In this document: positions 6,015-13,574 of the stretch, one piece after another
How the letters are laid out: each line of letters starts with the position of its first letter
Position numbering within the stretch: position 1 is the first letter of the stretch
Origin: Albibeggiatoa sp964388965
Lineage (GTDB): Bacteria > Pseudomonadota > Gammaproteobacteria > Beggiatoales > Beggiatoaceae
Length of the DNA stretch: 15,011 bases
Direction: 5' to 3'
Assembly: GCA_964388965.1 (NCBI GenBank)
Contig: CAYMCP010000079.1
Coordinates: 1-15,011, forward strand
Notes under the pieces: generated by a model
What the model saw: the letters and a program-made list of their open reading frames with translations, nothing else
Databases searched by the model: none
What the model was told of the DNA's origin: nothing
Program-made: the position numbers and the translations under genes

Positions 6015-7673
6015 CTAAGGATTGCTATCAAATACCAACGAATTACCTTCTTCGCTAAAAGAATATAATGCTAAACTTGGTTGTGTCGCACCTGCGTCTC
6101 CATAGCTATCGCCGTAATAGACACTTAGTTGCGTACTTGGTATGTCAGCGTAGAAAGCTAAAAATGCAGAGTTATTTGTACCAATCATGCCACCCATATT
6201 AATTGCGTTTACCATCTCACCAAGCACTGATAAGCCAAAAAAGCCACGTTCACTGCCCACAGCACTTTGTATTTCAATCGTGTATTGACCATTTGTAGCA
6301 GTTAAATTTGATACGGTCGTACTACTACCAGTAGCTAAATTTTGATTAAATATTTCATTATTACTGCTATCTTTTACAATTACGCGCACTTCACTAACGA
6401 CATTGGTATACTCGTATATGCTGATGTCTATGGCTGTTTCTGTATCAGCTAATTCAAATGTTGCAAAACCAGATACATCGCTGCTTAATACTGCACCTGT
6501 ATGGAAACCACCAAATATATAATTTGTATCAGCAAAGCTCGCACTCATACCAAATACGCCCTCTGTTTCAACATCAGTAGTGGCAACATAGAAACCCATT
6601 GCACTCAATTCAATGTTATAGCTGCATAATGCACCATCACAATTAGCAGCAGTATCAGTCGTTGGATCAGTCGTTGGGTCGGTCGTTGGATCAGTCGTTG
6701 GATCAGTCGTTGGGTCGGTTGTTGGATCAGTCGTTGGGTCGGTTGTTGGGTCGGTTGTATTATCTTCTTGTAAAAAAGTATATAAGCTACTTGCAATAAT
6801 TTGATGAACTGTTGTGCTAGGGTGCGTACCATCCCAAGATAAATATTGGTTAGGATTATCGCAAACGTTAAATGAAATTAATGATTTTACTGTAAAACAC
6901 GCATCGTCAACATTAGTCAAACCATAACTCTCAGGGTTTGCGTATGCGGTTACGTTCAAGGTGTATACATCAAAAAATAATACTTCATAATTCAATGCGT
7001 TGATAGCTGCTTGTAATGCTTCGTTAAAAGCAATACTAACTGCCGTCACCTCAGTAGTTAAACCCAATTTAACAACATTAGGCGTACTACCAGTGTCCGC
7101 CATACCCATCACTAAAATATTGCTTACACCTGCTTGTGATAATTTGTCTAATGCTGCAATAATGTTGCTAATGCTAGTTGTAACTTGTTGTGTAATATCA
7201 TCAATAATGTATTCACTAGGTTGTGCTAAAGCAGCGGGATTGGTACTGGTCACGTCTTTAATGTAGTCATTAGGACCTGCCCATACAATGTAAAGCGAAT
7301 CATTATCAATGGTATTGTTGGATAAGTAGCTGTCAACTTGCTCCGACAAGCCTAACGCTTTGCCTCCTGAAAGTTGGACAATGGTGTCTAACATGTTAGT
7401 GTCATCGGTACGTGCGCCTGCCCAAGCATAGTTATTTGCTTGTTCATAGCTTAAACCAAGTGACTCATGCAAGTATTCAATCCATATTTGACCATTACTG
7501 ACACGACCATTGTAATAAGGTGTCGGCGGTATACGGGTTGCGGTAAATAAATTACCTGTATCTGATAAGCTGTCACCAAACACGTAAATATTATTGTAAG
7601 TCGCAGCCCAAGCTGAAGTTGTTAAGCCTAAACAAGTTATTGCTATAAGCTTAATGAGTTTATGATAAATCAT
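6015..7673 (-). CDS. Secreted GDSL/SGNH esterase-lipase with TTDP-repeat linker and unknown C-terminal domain
   Basis: The 552-residue protein begins with a signal peptide (cleavage likely after AWA, residue 23). Residues 28-300 are an SGNH hydrolase that would cleave ester bonds outside the cytoplasm: GDSLSD with nucleophile Ser35 (block I), Gly86 in AWAGA (block II), GPND with Asn135 (block III), and WDGTHP with Asp281 and His284 (block V). A linker of eight TTDP units plus TTDT (306-341) leads to a beta-rich domain of about 210 residues that I do not recognise. It begins with Cys345 and Cys350 and contains the Gly/Phe-rich phrases VGSERGFFGLSV and YYGDSYGDAG. It has no autotransporter barrel and no obvious anchoring motif. 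AAGGAA lies seven bases before the ATG, a TATAAT box lies upstream, and a terminator follows, so it is likely transcribed alone. The hydrolase call is secure; the substrate is unknown. Confidence 0.9.
   Translation of the reverse strand: MIYHKLIKLIAITCLGLTTSAWAATYNNIYVFGDSLSDTGNLFTATRIPPTPYYNGRVSNGQIWIEYLHESLGLSYEQANNYAWAGARTDDTNMLDTIVQLSGGKALGLSEQVDSYLSNNTIDNDSLYIVWAGPNDYIKDVTSTNPAALAQPSEYIIDDITQQVTTSISNIIAALDKLSQAGVSNILVMGMADTGSTPNVVKLGLTTEVTAVSIAFNEALQAAINALNYEVLFFDVYTLNVTAYANPESYGLTNVDDACFTVKSLISFNVCDNPNQYLSWDGTHPSTTVHQIIASSLYTFLQEDNTTDPTTDPTTDPTTDPTTDPTTDPTTDPTTDPTTDTAANCDGALCSYNIELSAMGFYVATTDVETEGVFGMSASFADTNYIFGGFHTGAVLSSDVSGFATFELADTETAIDISIYEYTNVVSEVRVIVKDSSNNEIFNQNLATGSSTTVSNLTATNGQYTIEIQSAVGSERGFFGLSVLGEMVNAINMGGMIGTNNSAFLAFYADIPSTQLSVYYGDSYGDAGATQPSLALYSFSEEGNSLVFDSNP
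6651..6758 (-). repeat. Nine 12-bp tandem repeats encoding Thr-Thr-Asp-Pro
   Basis: Nine tandem 12-base units lie inside the lipase gene, differing mainly in synonymous third positions (GGATCA versus GGGTCG). Because the unit is a multiple of three, gain or loss of copies changes linker length without a frameshift. Confidence 0.9.
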
Positions 7674-7705
7674 TGATATATTCCTTAAAAAAAATAAACA
7701 AGGCT

Positions 7706-7711
7706 ATTATA
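7706..7711 (-). promoter_or_regulatory. -10 box of the lipase gene
   Basis: A perfect TATAAT on the - strand lies 32 bases before the start codon at 7673, in an AT-rich region. The -35 region 17 bases upstream (TATATA) is poor, so the promoter is only probable. Confidence 0.45.
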
Positions 7712-7748
7712 CTGTTATTATTTGATTTTATATATATTTTTTCAGACA

Positions 7749-7786
7749 TAAAAAAAGCGATACACTATTTACATAATGTACCGCTT
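7749..7786 (-). terminator. Rho-independent terminator of the large Ig-like gene
   Basis: The arms 7755-7768 and 7773-7786 pair at 12 of 14 positions across a 4-base loop. On the - strand the stem ends in a run of T (7756-7751). It sits just after the stop of the gene at 7818 and before the lipase promoter. Confidence 0.8.
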
Positions 7787-7817
7787 CTTTCACTCAGATT
7801 TTTAAATAATCGCTAGA

Positions 7818-10800
7818 TTATTCTTCTGTAGGTTCGTCTTGAGCTGCTGCTGCACAAGCAATATCAGTTACATTGAAAATAACTTCACCTGTTTTCAAAC
7901 GATAACCAGTGAAGAATTTGCCAGCACCCACTTGACCAACACCACCGTCCCAATTAAACAATTGGAAAGCTTGTCTTGGTTTCAAAGTGGTTGTTCTGAA
8001 TGGTTCGTAATTAGCAATATCAATATTTTCATCACCAAGAGGCGCAGGTATAAATTCCTCAGGATTTTCTTCGACTGGTTTCATGAACATTCTTAAACCA
8101 AAGTCAAAACCTTCAAAAGAAAAGTCGTTGAAACCATTTGAACCATCAGCAGGGTCTTCGTCAGTGTTAGCTTCCAAACCTTGCGTGTAGACGCTGTAGA
8201 AGAACGAATTACCAGCAGCATCTGTGGTTTCTGCCAAGAACAAAATGTCAGCTTCTTTGCCTACGTGCGCAGGGTCAGCCTCAACCGTACCAATTAACTT
8301 CATTGGTGTTGTTAAACCTGCAACAACTCCATTAGATATGTCGGCACCATTGACTGAACAACCACCGCGTATTTTAGCTGCACTCGTGATTGGTTTACCA
8401 TCTTTACCAATACCAGCAACACCTTCTTCAATCATAGGCACGAAACGGCATATTGTCGCATCTTCGTCATAAAAACCACCAGCATCTTCACAAGTTGGGT
8501 CTGTATCCTTCGTACACGCAACTAAATTATTCTCACTACATTTGTCTTCGAGAATACGAGTAACTTTGAACACACTGTCACCAGATGAAATTTTGTTATT
8601 CGCGTCAGCAAAGGAAATAGTGAATTCACCTTCAACTGGACCAGCCGATACGATAAAGACTTTACGGCTACCTGTTTCGTTAAAATTCAACGAATCACCA
8701 TCAGAAATAAGATATTCCTGACCATTCTTGATTTCTCTAACCGTAGGTGCTGGAATGGGGTTTTCACCAGTGCCTTGAATGCTCACTTTCACGACAGTGT
8801 TCTTGGTGCTATCTGGGTCTTTGAAAGGTTTACCATCTTGGTCTAACACTTCCACAGTCATTGCAACTTCACTGTTTATAGGAATTTCCGTTTGCTCAAT
8901 GTAAGTTGAAATAGCACTAAGGTCTTGCAATTTAGGAATTGTTGTTGCGACAGACAGTTGTTTACTACCTAAACCGGGTTTAGTGAAGCTAACAGCAATA
9001 GAATCTTCACCTGAGAAAGGTTTTTCACCTGCTGCTTCGTAAGTGACAGTTGCATGAGCAGTATCCGTGCTACCCGGTACACCGAATGTATTATTTCTCG
9101 CTTGCATGTAAGAGCCATTGCTAGAAGAAATACTGAATTCACCTGTCACATCTTTAGTTGCACTAGTCGTTACCTTATTACCATGACTATCAGTCATTTT
9201 AAAGATAGCTTGTGGAACTTGTACGACGTAGGTTTTTTCAGTTGTCATGCGACCGGGGTCGATAGACGAAATTTCATAACCATGACCATTTACCATTGTC
9301 ACGTCAGTCAACGCACCAATTGTAATGCCGGGTAAATTACTAAGCACGACCTGTCCATAATTACCCGCAGCATCACCTACCAAATAGTTACTTACATCAG
9401 TTTTGTAAGTTGAGGTAGAGTTCGTTGCTTTCATGAACAACAAATCAACATGATTTTCTTTGCCAGCTTCAGTTTGTCGTCTAACGTCAACTTTCTCTTT
9501 GCTCGTTAGGTTCGTGACACTGATCAAGCTTGCAGGTTGAACGGAATTAGGATTGCCTTCAGCATCAATCAAGCTCACTGTCATTGCAGATTTTACTTCG
9601 GTGCCAGCGAGAGGAGAAACAGTAAAACTAGCATTAATAGTAGAATTAATACCATATTTTACCGCGTTAAATACCAATTCTCCTGATGCTGCAACTGTAG
9701 ACAATGGTTGCCCTGTTGTGTCGATAGGCGTTGCAATTAAATGTGCTTCACTATTTTTAAGCAACTCACCTTTGGCATTACCAATCCATAAATCTTTGGT
9801 TCTAGCCATGCCGTCACCTGTTGCTGGATCAATCTGAACATCCAACGCATCATCCGCAATGACTTTGTCCAAAGTAGATGTTTTGTTGTCTTCAATTTTT
9901 AATGTAATAGCAGCACTGGTCGTACTTGGGGTTGCCATCGCACTAATTGATTTCATGCGCTCAGTATCATGAGTTTTGTTGCCGAATGCGTCAACTGCAC
10001 TGACTTTAATCTTGATACCTTGACAAGCTAATAACTCTTTACAAGCACCTTTATCGAAGTCAGCGTTCAATACAGCAGTTTGACCATAAGCACTTTCTAA
10101 CTTGATCGCTTTAGGAATACCAGTAGGTAACACTTCAAGCGTATCAGCTTCAAGCAAATCAACGCTCATCACGTCACCAACGGAGGCTTCAATGTAGTGT
10201 TTGTCTGCTCTAACAACCTTGTTGTCTAAGACAAATTTAGCAACACCTTTTACCATTTTTTGCGTGTAGACAACATCAGTTTTATCAGCCGCGCCTTTCT
10301 TGACAGTCAACTTGATGTCGCCCGCGGCAGTACTAGCCTCTGTCATAGAGGTGTTACTTGCTTTTTCAGTCGCAGTCATACCTCTAACTTCGATCATCGC
10401 ACCTTGCTTGCCTGCGGTCATTTTACCGTCAATGCCACCAGTCGTATCCGTATCAGCAACACCTGCTGTGTCATCTGGAGCAGGCGTAAAGCTCATAATA
10501 TCCAATTTTACTGGTACAGTATCGGCGGGAACAATAGTGATGGTTTTAGTTGTGCTTGCATTCGGAATATCAACGTAGGTGTAACCACTATTAGCACTAC
10601 CAGAGCGAGCTTGCAATTTAATCTTAACAGTATCTTCGCCTGTTGTTTCGGGTGGGTAGTAGATATTAACTCGACCGTTACCTTGTACCAACTTGACGTA
10701 ACTTACGGTAAGGGCAAACTGACCCGCACCAACTGACGAGGTAATTTCATCAGGATGTTTCGTACCGCCAACTACTGTACCTTTTTCACTAGATACGGTT

Positions 10801-11012
10801 GCAACGATGGTGTAACCACCTTGCTCTGCGTAGCGGTCAACTTCACCTGATTCTTCTAAGCCCACCAACGCTAAGTTAATAGCACCACCTGCTGGCACTT
10901 CAGTTTTGTCTAAAATAAATTTACCTGAAGTCGTCGTCGTCGTAGCCCATACAGGATTACCTGCTAGTGCGAAAGCTACCGCCGTCGCTAGTGCTGTTTT
11001 CTTCATGATCAT
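7818..11012 (-). CDS. Large secreted protein with Ig-like (invasin/Big-type) repeats
   Basis: With the ATG at 11012 the product has 1064 residues and starts with a clear signal peptide (MIMKKTALATAVAFALAG, cleavage after VWA, about residue 23). I chose this ATG because GGAG (11026-11023) lies ten bases upstream; an upstream TTG at 11030 would overlap that site. At least five segments share the pattern of hydrophobic strand, Asp, two residues, Gly, then Asn, Gln or Lys, typical of bacterial Ig-like domains: VSAVDAFGN (about residue 337), IATPIDTTGQP (426), VSLIDAEGNP (479), FKMTDSHGN (604) and VEVLDQDGKP (721). A Cys-rich insert (Cys825, 833, 841, 855) separates them from a C-terminal module of about 180 residues. 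That module contains HVGKEADILFLAE and FFTGYRLKTGEV, phrases resembling a domain I recall at the ends of other Thiotrichales surface proteins. No barrel, LPXTG or lipobox is visible. It probably acts at the cell surface, in a sheath or matrix, or in adhesion; function is not established. Confidence 0.8.
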   Translation of the reverse strand: MIMKKTALATAVAFALAGNPVWATTTTTSGKFILDKTEVPAGGAINLALVGLEESGEVDRYAEQGGYTIVATVSSEKGTVVGGTKHPDEITSSVGAGQFALTVSYVKLVQGNGRVNIYYPPETTGEDTVKIKLQARSGSANSGYTYVDIPNASTTKTITIVPADTVPVKLDIMSFTPAPDDTAGVADTDTTGGIDGKMTAGKQGAMIEVRGMTATEKASNTSMTEASTAAGDIKLTVKKGAADKTDVVYTQKMVKGVAKFVLDNKVVRADKHYIEASVGDVMSVDLLEADTLEVLPTGIPKAIKLESAYGQTAVLNADFDKGACKELLACQGIKIKVSAVDAFGNKTHDTERMKSISAMATPSTTSAAITLKIEDNKTSTLDKVIADDALDVQIDPATGDGMARTKDLWIGNAKGELLKNSEAHLIATPIDTTGQPLSTVAASGELVFNAVKYGINSTINASFTVSPLAGTEVKSAMTVSLIDAEGNPNSVQPASLISVTNLTSKEKVDVRRQTEAGKENHVDLLFMKATNSTSTYKTDVSNYLVGDAAGNYGQVVLSNLPGITIGALTDVTMVNGHGYEISSIDPGRMTTEKTYVVQVPQAIFKMTDSHGNKVTTSATKDVTGEFSISSSNGSYMQARNNTFGVPGSTDTAHATVTYEAAGEKPFSGEDSIAVSFTKPGLGSKQLSVATTIPKLQDLSAISTYIEQTEIPINSEVAMTVEVLDQDGKPFKDPDSTKNTVVKVSIQGTGENPIPAPTVREIKNGQEYLISDGDSLNFNETGSRKVFIVSAGPVEGEFTISFADANNKISSGDSVFKVTRILEDKCSENNLVACTKDTDPTCEDAGGFYDEDATICRFVPMIEEGVAGIGKDGKPITSAAKIRGGCSVNGADISNGVVAGLTTPMKLIGTVEADPAHVGKEADILFLAETTDAAGNSFFYSVYTQGLEANTDEDPADGSNGFNDFSFEGFDFGLRMFMKPVEENPEEFIPAPLGDENIDIANYEPFRTTTLKPRQAFQLFNWDGGVGQVGAGKFFTGYRLKTGEVIFNVTDIACAAAAQDEPTEE

Positions 11013-11070
11013 AACTTTAAATCTCCACAAGTTGGATTAACTTAATTCACTGAGCTTGGGAACTGGTGAA

Positions 11071-11139
11071 ATCAGAATGTATATACAACAATTGTCAACA
11101 CTAAACAACAACATTGTCAATTTGCTACAATATTCTGAT
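11071..11139 (-). promoter_or_regulatory. Possible control region of the Ig-like protein gene
   Basis: Two TTGACA boxes on the - strand (11120-11115 and 11098-11093), each inside ATTGTCAA on the + strand, are 22 bases apart, two helical turns. They are bracketed by a perfect 8-bp inverted repeat, ATCAGAAT (11071-11078) and ATTCTGAT (11132-11139). Either box could be a -35 element, but no good -10 lies at the right distance. The spacing suits a regulator binding on one face of the DNA; this is inference. Confidence 0.3.
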
Positions 11140-11216
11140 CGTACCTTACCCAAATGATTAGTATAAATATTGCACATAATGGGTGTATTTTGCAAGTCCT
11201 AATCAATATTTTTTTC

Positions 11217-12779
11217 TCATCGCTTATTTGATAACCACACTATTTTACGGACTGTAATTAATTGTTTAGTATCTAACACAGCGTAAGTTAGCAACTCATA
11301 CGCTCCCTCGACTAATTGTGTAGAAATTAAGCCATCTCCGAATAATGCGTTTTGTCCACCAAATAAAAACAAATTTAGTTCTTGTTCAAACTCATTCGCT
11401 TGAGGTAAATCTGCACCATGAGATACCGATATAGGACTATCGGCACCTTGCCAAACGCTGGATAAATCAGTACGTTGTCCTTGCACAGTTATTGGAAAAT
11501 TAAACTGAAAAACGATGTTTCCACGATAACCTTGCAATTGGCTTGATGCTAAATATACCACAAAATTGTCGTAATAATGATACACGTTTGTGGTTTTTGC
11601 TTCATAACTTAAATTTGGCACATCAACAGGACGGTTTGCGACAAGTGGTAAACGTGCTTGACCAAACCCGGTTTTTTTATCATAGCCCAGTTCATTTAAA
11701 TCTAAACTCGCATTCAATAAATTAGCCAATATTTCTTCTGCGGTTGCGTTTAATTGCTCTGATTTTAATAAAGCTAACAAACCTGCTGTAATTGCGGTGG
11801 CTGCTGACGTGCCTGTGGTAAAGTTGGTATATTGTTCACCTGCTTGTGTTGTCCATAAATCTACCCCTGGTGCTAATAAATCTAACCCATCTCCATAATT
11901 ATTTTTATATAAATATTCGTTATTTTTACCATGTGCACCAACGCCCAAAACCCAAGGTAAACTTGCTGGAAAATTGACTTGATCGTTACCTTCATTGCCT
12001 GTTGCGGCGACTAGTATTTTACCTAAACTTTTTGCATATCGTAGTGCTTGTTCTACCCAAGGTGCAGGTTCGTCTAATACCAAACTCATTGAAATAATAT
12101 CCACATCGTTTGCAATCGCCGCTAAAATGGCAACTGCCAGATCAGCGGATGAAAAACGAGCTAAACCAAAACCATTTTCATCTTGCGTATTGAGCTTATA
12201 GGGTATTAATTTTGCCTTTGGTGCAACGCCACATAAACCAATTTGATTATTGCAGCTTGCTACCATCAAACCCGCCATTTGCGTACCATGTCCCAATGTG
12301 TCATAAGGTTTGGCATCATCATCACCAAAATCGTAGCCACGCTCAAATAAAATATTATCTTTTAAATCAGGTTGATTCGGGTCTATACCACTGTCTAACA
12401 TTGCAATAATGACATTTTCACCTTGAGTTGTTTGCCACATTTCAGTAACGCCCATCGTTTCTAAGTGCCATTGCTTTGGATAATATTCATCATTAGGCAC
12501 GTTCACATCTGCTGCAAAATAACCCGTTACATCTTTGTGTAAATGATGTTGTTGGCGGCGTGATTTAGAAATAGTGGCGGGCATATCCAAGACAAGCCAA
12601 TTTAAAGGTGATAAATCTCGTATAATGTATTGTCGCCAGTCGGGTGGTAACTGATCGGTGGGATGAAGGAATTGCTCGGCATGAATTGGATAATTGAAAA
12701 ATATGCTGAAAATAAAATAAGTTATGTATCGAAATGTTGCTAGATAGTTTTTAGAATGCTCAATATTACGTTTTAACAT
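11217..12779 (-). CDS. Secreted subtilisin-family (S8) serine protease
   Basis: The 520-residue protein has an N-terminal hydrophobic segment (about 16-33, likely signal peptide cut after IHA). A short propeptide-like region follows (35-95), then an S8 catalytic domain (about 100-385). The triad is Asp129 in LDSGID, His164 in GHGTQMAG and Ser325 in TGTSAATA; Asn262 in ATGNEG is the oxyanion residue. Cys176 and Cys183 may form a disulfide. After residue 390 comes a beta-rich region of about 130 residues, perhaps a P-domain-like or binding module, which I cannot name. The ATG lies two bases after the pspB stop, with AAGGAA inside the end of pspB, so the two genes are almost surely co-transcribed and translationally coupled. 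It should act in the periplasm or outside. Substrate unknown. Confidence 0.92.
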   Translation of the reverse strand: MLKRNIEHSKNYLATFRYITYFIFSIFFNYPIHAEQFLHPTDQLPPDWRQYIIRDLSPLNWLVLDMPATISKSRRQQHHLHKDVTGYFAADVNVPNDEYYPKQWHLETMGVTEMWQTTQGENVIIAMLDSGIDPNQPDLKDNILFERGYDFGDDDAKPYDTLGHGTQMAGLMVASCNNQIGLCGVAPKAKLIPYKLNTQDENGFGLARFSSADLAVAILAAIANDVDIISMSLVLDEPAPWVEQALRYAKSLGKILVAATGNEGNDQVNFPASLPWVLGVGAHGKNNEYLYKNNYGDGLDLLAPGVDLWTTQAGEQYTNFTTGTSAATAITAGLLALLKSEQLNATAEEILANLLNASLDLNELGYDKKTGFGQARLPLVANRPVDVPNLSYEAKTTNVYHYYDNFVVYLASSQLQGYRGNIVFQFNFPITVQGQRTDLSSVWQGADSPISVSHGADLPQANEFEQELNLFLFGGQNALFGDGLISTQLVEGAYELLTYAVLDTKQLITVRKIVWLSNKR

Positions 12780-12781
12780 TG

Positions 12782-13060
12782 TTATTCCTTGAAAGAAAAC
12801 CCATCAGTGCGAGAATACTCTTTTACAGCAATAATTTTTCGCCAATCTGGTATTTCTTTGTCTAAAATCGTTTCTAATACTTCAATACGTTCGGCTAATT
12901 TTTGAGCTTGTTGTTGTAAATCTGCAATCCGTGTCTTATCATCACTGGATAAATTTGTAGTTTTAGTGCGCATGGTATAATGCAGAAATAACCACAGTAG
13001 TATGACAAATATAATAAAAAATACCACAATATTGCTCAGGTTGGTTACAATTGTTGCCAT
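12782..13060 (-). CDS. pspB: Phage-shock-protein-B-like membrane protein
   Basis: The 92-residue protein has one membrane helix (about 10-28, ending in WLFLHY, as in PspB's WLWLHY). A positively charged segment follows, then a heptad-rich helix (about 40-68, LAERIEVLETILDKE) and PDWR (71-74), which matches the PNWR end of enterobacterial PspB. In the Psp system PspB sits in the inner membrane with PspC and relays envelope damage to PspA and PspF. This copy is about 18 residues longer at the C-terminus. pspA, pspC and pspF are not adjacent; instead an S8 protease follows. The ribosome binding site is weak (GAGATGAG upstream). The family call is good, but the standard Psp role is uncertain without the partners. 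Confidence 0.82.
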   Translation of the reverse strand: MATIVTNLSNIVVFFIIFVILLWLFLHYTMRTKTTNLSSDDKTRIADLQQQAQKLAERIEVLETILDKEIPDWRKIIAVKEYSRTDGFSFKE

Positions 13061-13103
13061 GACTCATCTCGATAGGTGGGGTGATAACAGTGTCTTTAAA
13101 ATG

Positions 13104-13147
13104 TATAGAATCCATTTGAAATCTAAAGATGTCAAATCGGTTCTATA
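13104..13147. promoter_or_regulatory. Large palindrome upstream of pspB
   Basis: The arms 13104-13119 (TATAGAATCCATTTGA) and 13132-13147 match at 14 of 16 positions with a 12-base centre. The palindrome lies 44-87 bases upstream of the pspB start and covers a TTGACA (13135-13130 on the - strand), so it could be an operator for the pspB-protease operon. I found no sigma-54 (GG-N10-GC) promoter of the sort that drives enterobacterial psp. It could instead be another repeat element. Confidence 0.4.
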
Positions 13148-13170
13148 TTTTTCTTCAGTATTATATACTA

Positions 13171-13305
13171 GTTAGGCGTTACGCAGTTCAGATGAAAATT
13201 TTACGCTATATTTGCAACTCACAATAAATCAGGACGCAGTGCATCCTTAGCTGTTTCCCAACGGAGACCATTGGGACGAGGAATACTTTAAGCGTAACGC
13301 CTAAC
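13171..13305. repeat. MITE with perfect 14-bp terminal inverted repeats
   Basis: GTTAGGCGTTACGC at 13171-13184 is perfectly inverted at 13292-13305. The 135-base element has no coding capacity. Its left end (13173-13213) matches 2697-2737 at 36 of 41 bases, and 13258-13281 matches 2739-2762 in reverse orientation at 21 of 24 bases. A short CCCAA/TTGGG hairpin lies inside. No target-site duplication was evident. Confidence 0.75.
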
Positions 13306-13425
13306 GAGTGTTGAAAAAGCTTGTAAGAATAGCTAGAGCGGCAAAGAAAAAACGAAGTGTTTGGTACAGAATTAATACTTAGTCCACATAAAAACAAAAT
13401 ATAAAAATCATCATTATTCATCAAG

Positions 13426-13494
13426 ATGAACAATTTTGAAGAACAGCTAACTCAAGATGTATTGGAAATCGTAAAACGAATGGAAGCTTTATAA
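13426..13494 (+). pseudogene. Possible C-terminal scrap of an IS607-type serine recombinase (TnpA)
   Basis: A 22-codon frame encodes FEEQLTQDVLEIVKRMEAL before a TAA. The phrase EEQLTQDVLEIV resembles the helix near the end of IS607-family recombinases (typically '...L-ED-LEIV-VFSARLYG...'), after which this copy departs. It ends overlapping the start of the tnpB-like scrap, as tnpA and tnpB do in IS607 elements. The call rests on a short match from memory and is tentative. Confidence 0.35.
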
Positions 13495-13574
13495 TGATGT
13501 TGTTAGCACATAAAGTTGAACTCAGACCAATAAAAGTGCATTGCACAAAGCCCATAACTAAGGATACATTATGA
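13494..13574 (+). pseudogene. Possible N-terminal scrap of tnpB
   Basis: From ATG 13494 the frame reads MMLLAHKVELRPI, close to the usual first strand of IS607/IS605-type TnpB proteins ('...AHKIEL-PT...'). It then diverges and stops at a TGA overlapping the next gene's ATG. Only about 13 residues (to 13532) are tnpB-like. Position right after the recombinase-like scrap supports the call. It is non-functional. Confidence 0.45.

Larger units (their letters stand above)
13061..13570. other. Intergenic region with palindrome, MITE and IS607-type scraps
   Basis: This gap between the divergent pspB and CZB genes holds a 44-base palindrome (13104-13147), a 135-base MITE (13171-13305) and fragments of the start of an IS607-type element (13426-13532). 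Bases 13306-13425 show nothing recognisable. The leftward frame at 13433-13206 crosses the MITE and looks spurious. Confidence 0.6.

Noticed and set aside
6651..6758. Possible CRISPR-like array
   Set aside because: The units are contiguous 12-base coding repeats without spacers.
6605..6832. Leftward frame rich in Gln-Pro-Thr repeats
   Set aside because: It is a shifted reading of the 12-bp tandem repeats in the lipase gene.
10260..10736. Rightward 158-codon open frame
   Set aside because: It lies fully antisense to the large Ig-like gene, whose signal peptide, ribosome site and terminator mark it as the real gene.
11155..11211. AAATATTG/CAATATTT and TGATTAG/CTAATCA inverted repeats as the S8 protease terminator
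   Set aside because: The two pairings overlap and compete, are AT-only, and the T-run lies on the wrong strand for the leftward gene.
13206..13433. Leftward 75-codon open frame
   Set aside because: It runs across the MITE end and a gap, with no ribosome site or family resemblance.
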